From contig JBBSBH010000008.1 in NCBI GenBank assembly GCA_038251405.1, positions 62,001 to 126,000 of the forward strand: a DNA stretch of 64,000 bases, given 5' to 3'. This document shows, one piece after another, positions 27,515 to 36,701 of the stretch (position 1 is the first letter of the stretch; the number at the start of each line of letters is the position of its first letter). The stretch comes from JADJLQ01 sp038251405 (GTDB lineage: Bacteria; Bacteroidota; Bacteroidia; Chitinophagales; Saprospiraceae). The notes beneath the pieces are model-generated. The model did no database searches. It was not told the DNA's origin and saw nothing but the letters and a program-made list of their open reading frames with translations. Position numbers and translations under genes: made by a program.

Positions 27515-27595
27515 TTTAATATTAGGATAATATTAGATATGATTCCTGACTTATTTATTAGTATTAGTTTTACACAACAAAATCACTAAACAAAC

Positions 27596-28276
27596 ATGGC
27601 AATGGACCAAAAAATCAAAGTCCTGATAGTAGATGATGAGCCAGATATAACCGAATTTTTATCTTATAACCTTTCCAAGCATAATTATGAAGTTAAAACC
27701 GCATCGAATGCAAAGGATGCTATGGTCATTGCAAAGACTTTTAAGCCCCAACTTTATGTATTGGATATAATGATGCCCGGTAAGAGTGGAGTAGAGCTTT
27801 GTGCTGAAATAAGAAATGACCCCACGCTAGCAGAATCTTTGGTTGTAATGCTTACTGCCCGTCAAGAAGATCATATTCAAATTGGATCTTTTGATGCCGG
27901 TGCAGATGACTACATCACCAAACCATTAAAACCATCTGTATTTCTGAGTAGAATTCAAGCACTGTTGCGTAGAGGTGATGTGTCTGCTTCTAAAGAATTG
28001 GTTTACGAAGACCTATCTATAGATCCTGTAAATTATATTGTTAAAGTAAAAAACAGATCTATAGATCTTCCTAAAAAAGAATTTGAAACATTATACTTGT
28101 TAGCTTCAAAACCGGGTAAGGTCTTTAATCGGACGGAAATACTTTCTAAAGTTTGGGGGAAAGAAGTAATAGTGGGTGATCGTACCATCGATGTTCATAT
28201 CAGAAAGTTGCGAGAAAAGATAGGAGATAAATATGTCCAGACTATTAAAGGAGTAGGATATAAATTTGTATTCTAA
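27596..28276 (+). CDS. OmpR/PhoB-family response regulator
   Basis: A 226-residue transcription factor. The receiver domain has acid pocket D13/D14, phosphoacceptor D57 (LYVLDIMMPG), T87 and K109 (DDYITKPL). A winged-helix DNA-binding domain follows from about residue 130, with EILSKVWGKEV and VGDRTIDVHIRKLREKIG as the recognition region. It is paired with the histidine kinase 12 bases downstream. Similar pairs in Bacteroidota are annotated as PhoB/PhoR or RprY/RprX; which one this is cannot be settled here. Confidence 0.93.
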   Translation: MAMDQKIKVLIVDDEPDITEFLSYNLSKHNYEVKTASNAKDAMVIAKTFKPQLYVLDIMMPGKSGVELCAEIRNDPTLAESLVVMLTARQEDHIQIGSFDAGADDYITKPLKPSVFLSRIQALLRRGDVSASKELVYEDLSIDPVNYIVKVKNRSIDLPKKEFETLYLLASKPGKVFNRTEILSKVWGKEVIVGDRTIDVHIRKLREKIGDKYVQTIKGVGYKFVF

Positions 28277-28288
28277 TTTTCAATTACC

Positions 28289-29341
28289 GTGCACATCACA
28301 GCCCGTAGAATTTCATTTATTGCAGCCATAGTGGTCATAGTTACTATGATCATGAGCCATTGGTTGTTTTCTACATTATTGTTCAGAGAAAGCCAGGGCA
28401 CAATTCGACTGGTAGTCACCCTTGCCACTGGTATTATTACTTATGCACTCACCCTTAAAGTGATATCCATGTTTTTAATCAGCAAAGTGAGACATATATT
28501 TCAGATGATACACAAGCCTGATGAACAGACTGATCTGGAGTCAAAATTGAAAGAAGACCAACCGCTATTAAAAGAGGTGGAACTGGAAGTCACAAAATTT
28601 TTAAAAACGCAAAACCAGGAATTGAACTCGAAACGAGACCTTGAAAGATACAGGCAAGATTTTGTGGGGAATGTGGCTCACGAACTTAAAACACCAATAT
28701 TCAACATCCAGGGTTATGTACATACACTGCAAGATGGAGCATTAGAAGACGAAAAAGTAAATAGACTCTATTTGCAACGAGCCAGTGATAATATAGATCG
28801 CATGATAAAAATCATTCAAGATCTGGATTCTGTATATAAATTGGAATCGAATCAATTAACGCTGGAATGGCATGATATTGATCTTTTTTCTTTTGTAGAG
28901 TCTATGATAGATGAAATGATCATGATAACGAGTGAAAAAGGAGTCAATTTAAGTATGGAATCTGAAATAGATACTAATCAATTAATTACTGCTGATCCTG
29001 ACTATTTAAGGCAAGTATTTATAAACTTATTGGAAAATGCAATAAAATATGGAAATCCCAACGGGCAGACTAATATTAAGCTTTTTGATTTAGGAGAAAA
29101 AGTTTTAGTGGAGATTAAAGATAACGGCCCAGGAATAGACAATAAACACCTCAGACATATATTTGATAGATTTTATAGGGTAGACAAAGCCCGATCAAGG
29201 GCGGCAGGAGGTTCCGGGCTTGGACTTTCTATCGTAAAGCACATCATGGAAGCGCATAATCAGTCTATAAAAGTGCGCAGTACACCGGGTGTGGGTACTA
29301 TATTTAGTTTTACGTTGGAAAAAGCTAAAAATAAAATATAA
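28289..29341 (+). CDS. Sensor histidine kinase
   Basis: A 350-residue membrane histidine kinase starting at GTG. Two membrane helices at about residues 9-30 and 39-64 are joined by only about eight residues, so there is no periplasmic sensor domain. The dimerisation domain has phosphoacceptor H131 in NVAHELKTP. The ATPase domain carries N-box INLLENAIKYG, G1 DNGPGIDNKHL, F-box FDRFYRVD and G2 GGSGLGLSIVKH, all intact. It forms a two-component system with the upstream OmpR-type regulator; input is probably intramembrane or cytoplasmic. Confidence 0.93.
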   Translation: MHITARRISFIAAIVVIVTMIMSHWLFSTLLFRESQGTIRLVVTLATGIITYALTLKVISMFLISKVRHIFQMIHKPDEQTDLESKLKEDQPLLKEVELEVTKFLKTQNQELNSKRDLERYRQDFVGNVAHELKTPIFNIQGYVHTLQDGALEDEKVNRLYLQRASDNIDRMIKIIQDLDSVYKLESNQLTLEWHDIDLFSFVESMIDEMIMITSEKGVNLSMESEIDTNQLITADPDYLRQVFINLLENAIKYGNPNGQTNIKLFDLGEKVLVEIKDNGPGIDNKHLRHIFDRFYRVDKARSRAAGGSGLGLSIVKHIMEAHNQSIKVRSTPGVGTIFSFTLEKAKNKI

Positions 29342-29347
29342 GAGATT

Positions 29348-30982
29348 TTAGAGAAGTTCTATCATGGTAGGATGGTCAGCAAATTCCTTCTTCAACCATT
29401 TTTGCAAGTGCTCAGCTAATGATCTGCATCTGATCAATTGTAAATAAGATAAGATATTTTGAATTTTTGATGCTGGTATTGGGCCGACATGATCGTGTAA
29501 ATATTGTTGCAGCACCGTTTTGTATTGAGATTCAAGCCATGATTCTTCTTTGACAAATAACTTTGCAGTAAAAGATTTAAGCAATTCCAGGCCCAGGTGG
29601 TCTTCTATCATTTTTTTTGCTTGATCTGTCTGGAGTGTTTCAATATAGAAATTGATCAGGGCGGGTAGCGCTTTAACATGTTTGGAATCTTTGAGCGCTA
29701 GCCCTATCATTTCAAAAGAAATATGTTTGTTTATAAGGTACTGAATATATTTTTCTTCGGGTTGAAATGTAAGTAAACCAAGTGCATAAACAACACTGTC
29801 TGAATCATCAGGAAACAAACTCCAGACTTTGTCCATAAGCCTATGTTTCCAAGACTCATTTTTAGTTCTTAGAATTAGCCATTTACTGATTTTACGGGCA
29901 AATTCTTTATTATTGGTGGCTAATGAATCGATAGCTATCAACCATTTTCCATTTTCGTCATTTACTTGTAAAGCGGCTTCCAACATTTTTTCATCATATG
30001 ATCTCATGGCTGTTTTTATCCATGAAACCAAGGGTATTGGATTCATCTCTTTTCGAGATTGCTTTTTTAAGGCGGACTCCAATAGTAATGCTTTTGCCCG
30101 GGTATCCAGCGAAGGAAATAGTATTTCAAAAATATTGTGAGGACTGTGCAGGTAAGGGTAAGCAGGATCATTGAATAAATGCAATAACTTATGGATTATT
30201 TCTTGCTTAGAGTCAGGTGCCATATCTAATTCAATAATGGCTTTTAGCTTTTGATGAATTTGAATCCAAAATTTTTCAAATTCTCCAAGATAAATATCCA
30301 TTTTTCTATAAATAGCCTGGAAGGAATTTAAAAGTTCAAAACAAATAGCAAAAGCCTCTACCGGGGATTCAGTTGCTATTAAATCATCTACCTGAAGTAA
30401 TAATTCTTCACTGATCCAAAATAAGGATTGAATGGATTGTTTTGATAATTTCCCGTTGGCCAGGGGCACCAACCGAGTCATGCTTTTGATCAGGTCATGA
30501 TACTTTTGTTCCGGTGACGCCACTTGCACTTTACTGGCAAAATGAAGTTTTAATGATTGCCCAAATGATTTGTTGATCCTTGCATATCGCTGTAAAAAAC
30601 GATCAAGATCTTCCTTTGGAATTTGGCTTAAAATGGCTTGAATAGAAATTCGGGAAGGCAGCGTACTGGCATTATTGTTTTTAGTAAAACTCGAGGATTC
30701 ATTATTTTTTATCCTGCGATACAATATTATTGCTGCAATTAAATGGATGCATAGATTTTTTCCTGATTGACCGCAGTCACAATGAGCTCGTTTTATATAT
30801 TTCCGACTAAAATCTATCTCGGTATTAAGATCGGATTCGGCATCTATTTTTAAATGAAAACCACCTCCTTCGGACTCGCTTAATGTAGTTAAATTTTTAT
30901 CAGACTCCACCAAATCATAAGCTTTCTGAAATAATTCAGCCTCACAAAAATTTTCAATAAACCTCCATTCAATTTTTTTCAT
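29348..30982 (-). CDS. SWIM zinc-finger protein
   Basis: A 544-residue protein. After an N-terminal segment, residues about 55-85 carry a SWIM finger: two cysteines in AHCDCGQSGKNLCIHLIAAI and the CxH pair complete a CxCxnCxH zinc site. The remainder is helical with repeat-like character, resembling helical-solenoid regions in other SWIM proteins, which bind nucleic acid or partners; the N-terminal SWIM part is often found with SNF2 helicases but no helicase is adjacent. I use the ATG at 30982; a TTG 45 bases upstream would add residues with no support. It converges on the histidine kinase. Confidence 0.75.
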   Translation of the reverse strand: MKKIEWRFIENFCEAELFQKAYDLVESDKNLTTLSESEGGGFHLKIDAESDLNTEIDFSRKYIKRAHCDCGQSGKNLCIHLIAAIILYRRIKNNESSSFTKNNNASTLPSRISIQAILSQIPKEDLDRFLQRYARINKSFGQSLKLHFASKVQVASPEQKYHDLIKSMTRLVPLANGKLSKQSIQSLFWISEELLLQVDDLIATESPVEAFAICFELLNSFQAIYRKMDIYLGEFEKFWIQIHQKLKAIIELDMAPDSKQEIIHKLLHLFNDPAYPYLHSPHNIFEILFPSLDTRAKALLLESALKKQSRKEMNPIPLVSWIKTAMRSYDEKMLEAALQVNDENGKWLIAIDSLATNNKEFARKISKWLILRTKNESWKHRLMDKVWSLFPDDSDSVVYALGLLTFQPEEKYIQYLINKHISFEMIGLALKDSKHVKALPALINFYIETLQTDQAKKMIEDHLGLELLKSFTAKLFVKEESWLESQYKTVLQQYLHDHVGPIPASKIQNILSYLQLIRCRSLAEHLQKWLKKEFADHPTMIELL

Positions 30983-31213
30983 CAGAGCAACCCACAAAGG
31001 TATAAAAGATTGATTACTAAAAAGCAATTAATCTTTTTAGATGTCTAAGAAAAATGCAGGAATATCATATCTGAATTGGAAAACATACCATCATTCACTT
31101 CAGTCATTAAAGCGATGCAAGCATTTTAAGTAACCTTTCTCCCTTTTAGGTACAAGGAGGAATATATAAAAACTGCATTTATCATAAATATTCTTTAAGG
31201 GTATAAGCCACTC

Positions 31214-32416
31214 TTATCGGTGTACAGTTTGCACTTTGGCCAATCCTTCATTATAATCCCTGACATCAGGAAATAACTCTTCATAAAAACTTTTACCTGT
31301 AGGATTAATGAATCCCATTCCTTTGCCAAGAGAATACCGCGCGGCGCCATTTTTAAAGTCCCATGCCAAAAGAAAAATATTACTAATCCTGTGCTCTCCT
31401 GTTGTATCCAAAAACCCATAAGTGCCTTCTTTTCCAAAAACGGCAAGTCCTTCGCTAAATTTATTTAATTGACTATATTGAAAGGGAGTGAGCATTTTTC
31501 CCTCGTGGCTTACTAAGGCATAAGTATCTTGTCGCCAGGCAGCCCATCTATCAAGACCCAGTTCGAAGACTAAATCGCATGTCTGTCTTTGCAAAACTTG
31601 TCCAAGCGTATCGATCCATAACCACTGGTCTCCATTTTTTACCACCGCTACATTATTTTGAAATTCAATGGCATATTCATATTTGGGAGGAATTATTGCA
31701 TTCCCCAATGAATCAATATATCCCCAATGACCTTTTATTTCTATAGGAGCTCGATTATTTCGCATACTGCCTATGGTTTCATAAATAGGATTTACTGTAA
31801 TTTTTCCGCTGGCATCAATCAACCCCCACCAACCACCATTAGAAATTGTTGCGAATCCATTCTCAAATCTGGATGCTCTATCCCAATTATCTTCAGTAAG
31901 TAATTTCCCATTTTCAGTAATAAATTGATATCGATTATTTTTAGCCACTTTTGCAAAACCTTCGTAAAAATTATCTGCATCATCCCAATTAGCTTCAACA
32001 ACCATTTTTCCATCTGAATCCAGATATCCATACTTACCATCTAATACCTTTACTTTAGCCAATCCTTCCTTAAATGACCAGGCGCCTCTATAATTAGGTT
32101 CTATTTTCCACTTACCTTTTGTATCAATATAACCCCAAAGACCTGCTTTGGACGCAGCGGCTAACCCATTCGAAAACTCCCTGCAATCATCAAATTTTTC
32201 ACTGATCGTAATTGCTCCTGACCGATCAATATATCCCCATTTGATTCCAGGTTCTACATAATCCTGAGCCACTAACTCTTTTTCGCTTTCAGCTCTATTA
32301 TCAGCATTAGCTTTTGAGTCATTTTTACAATTTATAAAAAGGCTTAAGAAAACAATAATTCCAATACATCGAGATACATTTTGAAGTTCAAAATCGTTTA
32401 TCCTACCATACAACAT
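31214..32416 (-). CDS. WG-repeat lipoprotein
   Basis: A 400-residue protein. The N-terminus has a hydrophobic run ending in a lipobox-like LFINCKND, so it is probably an exported lipoprotein. From about residue 57 it is a tandem array of WG repeats, each about 45-48 residues with a WGYIDxxGxxxI core (GIKWGYIDRSGAI, KAGLWGYIDTKGKW, GHWGYIDSLGNAI and others), seven or eight copies, some degenerate at the C-terminal end. WG-repeat proteins are probably beta-barrel or propeller-like binding modules of unknown ligand. The start ATG is part of a CATATG shared with the divergent gene. Confidence 0.8.
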   Translation of the reverse strand: MLYGRINDFELQNVSRCIGIIVFLSLFINCKNDSKANADNRAESEKELVAQDYVEPGIKWGYIDRSGAITISEKFDDCREFSNGLAAASKAGLWGYIDTKGKWKIEPNYRGAWSFKEGLAKVKVLDGKYGYLDSDGKMVVEANWDDADNFYEGFAKVAKNNRYQFITENGKLLTEDNWDRASRFENGFATISNGGWWGLIDASGKITVNPIYETIGSMRNNRAPIEIKGHWGYIDSLGNAIIPPKYEYAIEFQNNVAVVKNGDQWLWIDTLGQVLQRQTCDLVFELGLDRWAAWRQDTYALVSHEGKMLTPFQYSQLNKFSEGLAVFGKEGTYGFLDTTGEHRISNIFLLAWDFKNGAARYSLGKGMGFINPTGKSFYEELFPDVRDYNEGLAKVQTVHR

Positions 32417-32965
32417 ATGACAAAAGTATTATCAAAATTTATATTTATTGCATTTGGTATAATATACTTTGGAAATACCTGTGCTCAAAATATTGCTTCC
32501 ATCCCTGATTGTAATTGCTCAGTGAACATTCCTGGTAAATTCAGGTACTATATTGATACTTTTGAAACGGAGATTGGTAAATTAATTTATCATACGTATA
32601 CCTTTACCGATAGCAGCAAATTGAATTATCAGCTCACCTATCTGGATTATCCTGATGGAAGTGTCCATTCTGATTCTTCTGAGTTTTTAGTCGACTTTTT
32701 CAGATCTACTATAGATGCATCTGTGGAAAGTGTTAAAGGTGAGAAAAAATACGAATCTGAGATTCACCAGTTTGGCTATCCCGGATATTTTTGGAAGACT
32801 GTTTTTGGGAATGATCAATTTATTAAAACCAAAGCTTTTGTGGCAGGTAATAGATTCTATACCATGCAGATTTTTGGTGAAAATTCGATGGACAAAGACA
32901 AGCTAGAATTTTACTTTTTTGATTCATTTAAGTTTTTAGACTTAAAAAGAGTGAAGAAGAAGTGA
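32417..32965 (+). CDS. Secreted protein of unknown function
   Basis: A 182-residue protein from the ATG at 32417, with a clear signal peptide (MTKVLSKFIFIAFGIIYFGN then TCAQ, cut after CAQ or nearby). The mature part is about 160 residues of mixed beta-rich sequence with the motif DCNCSVNIPGKF near its start and a C-terminal IFGENSMDKDKLEFYFFDSF. I do not recognise a named family; the layout resembles small periplasmic proteins that Bacteroidota encode near lipoproteins. An in-frame TTG 36 bases upstream is unlikely because it would precede the signal peptide. It is divergent from the WG-repeat gene, with no intergenic space. Confidence 0.7.
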   Translation: MTKVLSKFIFIAFGIIYFGNTCAQNIASIPDCNCSVNIPGKFRYYIDTFETEIGKLIYHTYTFTDSSKLNYQLTYLDYPDGSVHSDSSEFLVDFFRSTIDASVESVKGEKKYESEIHQFGYPGYFWKTVFGNDQFIKTKAFVAGNRFYTMQIFGENSMDKDKLEFYFFDSFKFLDLKRVKKK

Positions 32966-32971
32966 GTCAGT

Positions 32972-33397
32972 TTATCCAAAAATTTCGATGGATCTGTGTG
33001 CACAAACATCGGCAAAATCTGACTGGTTAAAAGTCACAAGAAAATCTACTTTGATATTGATATCTGTAATGATTTCTCTGATAATACTGTCCACCAAACT
33101 ATATGTATGGCCATGCAAATTATTAGAATGAATTAAATTTTCATAAGCCCTTTCTCTATATTTATCGTCAGTTATAAATTGAATATTATCTCGTTTTAGA
33201 AAATAATCCATTAAAATTACTTGGTTTCTTTTTCTCACAGTCCTTGTTGAAAAAGTCTCATATAATATTGGCCACGGTATAATTAAGATATATTCTTTGA
33301 TTATTGAATGAATTTCATCAGCTTGATCATGAAATTGATCAGTTGGATCAACTAAAGCTAACCAATAGCAGGCATCAGTAAGTATATATTTTCTCAC
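32972..33397 (-). CDS. PIN-domain protein, toxin-like
   Basis: A 141-residue PIN-fold protein, the fold of VapC-type RNase toxins. The acidic set is in order: D8 in ILTDACYW, E47 in ILYETFS, D103 in LVDSIIREI and D127 in TFNQSDF, so the catalytic pocket looks intact. A basic stretch (TRTVRKRNQ) follows E47. The start overlaps the stop of the upstream 113-residue gene by four bases (ATGA). The pair has the layout of a toxin-antitoxin module, but the partner does not look like a standard VapB. Confidence 0.82.
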   Translation of the reverse strand: MRKYILTDACYWLALVDPTDQFHDQADEIHSIIKEYILIIPWPILYETFSTRTVRKRNQVILMDYFLKRDNIQFITDDKYRERAYENLIHSNNLHGHTYSLVDSIIREIITDINIKVDFLVTFNQSDFADVCAHRSIEIFG

Positions 33398-33735
33398 TGT
33401 TCTACATCTTCAAAAGGAGCATCGACTAATGATTGCTTATATCCTTCCCACGGAGCTCGTTTCCTACCTCCACCCACAATAAATTTTCCTTTTGTTTTGT
33501 TAGTGATATCGTCTTTATAAATGATATATACTCTGTCTGAAGTGGAAAAATTAACTGCTTTTTTTATTTCTTTAGTAACAACTTCCACTAAATCTCCCTC
33601 TAATTTTGTGTGAATTACCGCAATAGAATTTCCACACTCCATTGCATTATTATTGTCCAGCCATGTATACAATCCCTGGTAATCTCCTCTAAGACCTAAA
33701 TCAAAAGATATCCAATAAGTTTTCTTCCTTTTCAT
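33394..33735 (-). CDS. Small protein paired with PIN toxin-like gene, possibly Cas2-like fold
   Basis: A 113-residue protein. The first strand YWISFDLG followed by DYQGLYTWLDNNNAMECG, then a central strand with IHTKLEG and a second strand DRVYIIYKDD, fits a compact ferredoxin-like beta-alpha-beta-beta-alpha-beta fold as in Cas2/VapD-like proteins. This is a fold-level guess and not a family match. The C-terminus is glycine- and basic-rich (GKFIVGGGRKRAPW). It lies directly upstream of and overlaps the PIN gene, so it may be the partner or antitoxin. No ribbon-helix-helix or AbrB motif typical of VapB is visible. Confidence 0.5.
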   Translation of the reverse strand: MKRKKTYWISFDLGLRGDYQGLYTWLDNNNAMECGNSIAVIHTKLEGDLVEVVTKEIKKAVNFSTSDRVYIIYKDDITNKTKGKFIVGGGRKRAPWEGYKQSLVDAPFEDVEQ

Positions 33736-33763
33736 CTAATAAAATTACGGAAACTTTATTCTA

Positions 33764-36496
33764 TTATTCAAAACATTTGCCCATTATTTGTTCCACCTGA
33801 GCATCATGTATTTTCTTAAACCCAGTAGCTACAGCTGGAGATGCAGGTCTTGACACTACTTCAAAAGTATTGGGATAATTAGTATTAATATGGCTCCAGG
33901 CTCCCATGTTCATGGGCTCCTCCTGAGCCCAAAGGAATTTGCATTTTTTATACTTATTTAACAGCTTGGTTATTTGTCCATCAGCTAATGGGTATAATTG
34001 TTCTATTCGTACTAAAGCAATGTCTTCTCTTTTTTGGGCCGTCCTTCGCCTAAGTAATTCATAATAGATCTGTCCTGAACAGAATATTGCTTTTTTTATT
34101 TTTTTAATAGGTAAGGTGTCATCAATAGTTTCTTTAAAATTATTTCCTTCCAGTAATTCTTCAATATTGGAAACACATAGGGGGTCTCTTAAAAGCGACT
34201 TGGGAGACATTACCAAGAGTGGTTTTCGAAATGGCCAGTTCAATTGTCTTCTAAGTGCATGGAAGAAATTGGCCGGTGTAGTGATATTACAAATACACCA
34301 GTTGCATTCTGCACTTACCTGTAGAAAACGCTCAGGTCTTGCATTGGAATGCTCTGGACCTTGCCCGTCATATCCATGAGGTAATAATAATACCAGTCCA
34401 CTCATTCGCTGCCATTTAGCTTCTGCAGCGGCAATAAACTGATCAACTACAGTTTGAGCTCCATTATAGAAATCACCGAACTGGGCCTCCCAAACCACTA
34501 AGTGATCAGGTGAGGCCAGGGAATAACCATATTCAAATCCTAATACCCCAAATTCAGAAAGGAGACTGTTATATATGAAAAACCTTCCTTTGTTTTCAGG
34601 TATAGTTTGCAACCGGTTATATTCAGCATTTGTATCGGCATCATATATGGCAGCATGCCTATGAGAAAACGTACCTCTTTTCACATCCTGTCCACTCATT
34701 CGCACATTTTTACCCTCCTGTAGTAAAGTACCATATGCGAGTAGTTCACCTAGCGCCCAATCTATTTTCCCTTGCTCAGTCAGGTCTTTATACGATTTAA
34801 ATAATCGACTTATTTGTGCTAGAGGCTTGAAATTTTCGGGTAATGTAAGTAAGTGGGTAAGCGTGCGATCTAGTATTTTTTTGGAAATTCCCGTAGCTGG
34901 CGAAACTTCAAAGTCCTTTGGATTTCTAGTCCTGGTCAACGCTTTCCAGGCCAGATCTGGTTCTTGATAGGAATAGGGTAGTGTCTTCTGCTTTACCATG
35001 TCTAACCGGTCTTGTAAAGTGCTCCAGAAATCTTTTTCCATATTCTCAGCCAGCTCTTTGTGCACATCACCTCTTTCAATCAATTTCTGAATATACAATT
35101 CCCTTGGATTTTTGTGACCGGCAATAATTTTATACATTTCGGGTTGGGTAAATTTGGGCTCGTCAGATTCATTATGGCCATGTTTTCTATAGCAGACCAT
35201 ATCAATATATACATCTGTATTGAACTCTTGCCGATAGTCAGTAGCCAATTCGGAAACAAATCTTACTGCTTCAGGGTCATCGCCGTTTACGTGAAAAACA
35301 GGTGCTTGTATAGTGGTAGCCACACCAGTTGAATAGGTAGATGATCTGGCATCATCAAAATCAGTAGTGAACCCAATTTGATTGTTGATCACAAAATGTA
35401 TAATGCCACCTACATAATACCCTTTTAGCTGACTCATTTGGGCTATCTCATATACTACGCCCTGTCCTGCAATAGCTGCATCACCGTGTATCAAAATCGG
35501 CAATATTTTATCGTATTCACTCTCATATAAAACATCTGCTTTGGCCCTGGCCATTCCCATTACTACAGGATCTACGGCCTCAAGATGAGAAGGATTTGGC
35601 GCTAATCGCATGCGCACTTTCTTTTTATTTCTGGTTTCTATCTGTGAAGAATAGCCTTGATGATATTTTACATCACCAGATCCAAATATCAGATCAGGTA
35701 CTGCAGTTCCCTCAAATTCATTAAAAATTTGTTCATAAGTCTTACCTACAATATTGGCTAATACATTGAGTCTTCCTCTATGGGCCATACCGATCACTAC
35801 TTCCTCTACTCCTTGTTCAGCGCCAATTTCAATCATGGTATCTAAGGCTGGAATGGTCGATTCCCCCCCTTCCAATGAAAATCTTTTTTGACCCACATAC
35901 TTTTTGTGTAAAAACTCCTCAAACATGACGGCTTCATTCAGCTTTTCTAAGATTCGTTTCTTTTCATCTATATCAAATCCGTAATCGGCTTTTACAGCTC
36001 TTTTTTCTATCCGTTCTCTCAACCACATTCGCTTTTCTTTATTATCAATATGATTGTATTCATAACCTATGGTGTCGCAATAAATGTATTTTAATTTTCC
36101 AATCACATCTTTTAAGGTAACTCCTTTCATATCCAATTCCTGGGCCGCAATAAATGATCTATTCAAATCTTTTTCAGTAAGTCCATAATCCGCTAATTCG
36201 AGTTTGGCTTGGCGATCTCTTCTTTTCTTTATAGGATTGGTATTGGACAATAAATGTCCACGGTCACGATAACCATGAATCAAAGCAATTACTTTGAACT
36301 CATCTGATATCTCGGGTGAAGCAGAGCCTACAGCCCCATTACCAGCATGACCAATATTGGATTTGTCAGCAAATTCAAATCCTTTAAAAAAAGCTTTCCA
36401 GCTTTCGTCAAGCTGATTCCCATTCTGTAAATAAGTTTTATACAAACTGTCTATATATTCTGGTGTGGCATTAAAGACTGCTGAAAAATCTTGCAT
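33764..36496 (-). CDS. sucA: 2-oxoglutarate dehydrogenase E1 component
   Basis: A 910-residue thiamine-diphosphate E1 enzyme of the citric acid cycle that decarboxylates 2-oxoglutarate and passes the succinyl group to E2. Landmarks: the short N-terminal E2-binding helix, GMAHRGRLNVLANIVGK, the TPP motif HGDAAIAGQGVVYE to INNQIGF, the HNESDEP loop, and the C-terminal EYGYSLASPDHLVVWEAQFGD and HGYDGQGPEHSNARPERFL blocks. Full length for the family. E2 (sucB) is not next to it on either side, which is usual in Bacteroidota. A TAnnTTTG promoter lies directly upstream. Confidence 0.97.
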   Translation of the reverse strand: MQDFSAVFNATPEYIDSLYKTYLQNGNQLDESWKAFFKGFEFADKSNIGHAGNGAVGSASPEISDEFKVIALIHGYRDRGHLLSNTNPIKKRRDRQAKLELADYGLTEKDLNRSFIAAQELDMKGVTLKDVIGKLKYIYCDTIGYEYNHIDNKEKRMWLRERIEKRAVKADYGFDIDEKKRILEKLNEAVMFEEFLHKKYVGQKRFSLEGGESTIPALDTMIEIGAEQGVEEVVIGMAHRGRLNVLANIVGKTYEQIFNEFEGTAVPDLIFGSGDVKYHQGYSSQIETRNKKKVRMRLAPNPSHLEAVDPVVMGMARAKADVLYESEYDKILPILIHGDAAIAGQGVVYEIAQMSQLKGYYVGGIIHFVINNQIGFTTDFDDARSSTYSTGVATTIQAPVFHVNGDDPEAVRFVSELATDYRQEFNTDVYIDMVCYRKHGHNESDEPKFTQPEMYKIIAGHKNPRELYIQKLIERGDVHKELAENMEKDFWSTLQDRLDMVKQKTLPYSYQEPDLAWKALTRTRNPKDFEVSPATGISKKILDRTLTHLLTLPENFKPLAQISRLFKSYKDLTEQGKIDWALGELLAYGTLLQEGKNVRMSGQDVKRGTFSHRHAAIYDADTNAEYNRLQTIPENKGRFFIYNSLLSEFGVLGFEYGYSLASPDHLVVWEAQFGDFYNGAQTVVDQFIAAAEAKWQRMSGLVLLLPHGYDGQGPEHSNARPERFLQVSAECNWCICNITTPANFFHALRRQLNWPFRKPLLVMSPKSLLRDPLCVSNIEELLEGNNFKETIDDTLPIKKIKKAIFCSGQIYYELLRRRTAQKREDIALVRIEQLYPLADGQITKLLNKYKKCKFLWAQEEPMNMGAWSHINTNYPNTFEVVSRPASPAVATGFKKIHDAQVEQIMGKCFE

Positions 36497-36522
36497 ATAT
36501 ACTTTTCAATCTGGTAATTATG

Positions 36523-36549
36523 CAAAAATACTAGCTTAAATGGGATCAA
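36523..36549 (-). promoter_or_regulatory. Promoter of sucA: -33 TTG and -7 TATTTTTG
   Basis: On the minus strand TTG (36549-36547) is followed after 16 bases by TATTTTTG (36530-36523), matching the Bacteroidota TTG / TAnnTTTG pair, though the spacing is slightly short. The predicted start is near 36517, leaving a leader of about 20 bases. Confidence 0.55.
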
Positions 36550-36664
36550 CCTTTTATAATTCCCAATTAGTTTTTATATAATATGTAAAGGACTAGCTAG
36601 TAATATTTTAACATACTTTATTAAATGAAATATGATAAAATTATAAATATTGAATGATTACTAA

Positions 36665-36672
36665 TATATTTG
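36665..36672 (+). promoter_or_regulatory. Candidate -7 box for rpsT
   Basis: TATATTTG followed by CG, 29 bases upstream of the rpsT ATG, matches TAnnTTTG. The region upstream is very AT-rich, with no -33 TTG at normal distance. Confidence 0.5.
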
Positions 36673-36701
36673 CGCCGCTTAATACTAAATACTAAAAATA
36701 A

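Noticed and set aside
30983..31027. 15-residue extension of the SWIM protein from a TTG
   Set aside because: An ATG at 30982 begins a typical MKKIEW start; the extension has no support.
32381..32416. TTG start of the secreted protein 36 bases upstream
   Set aside because: It would precede the signal peptide and overlap the divergent coding region further.
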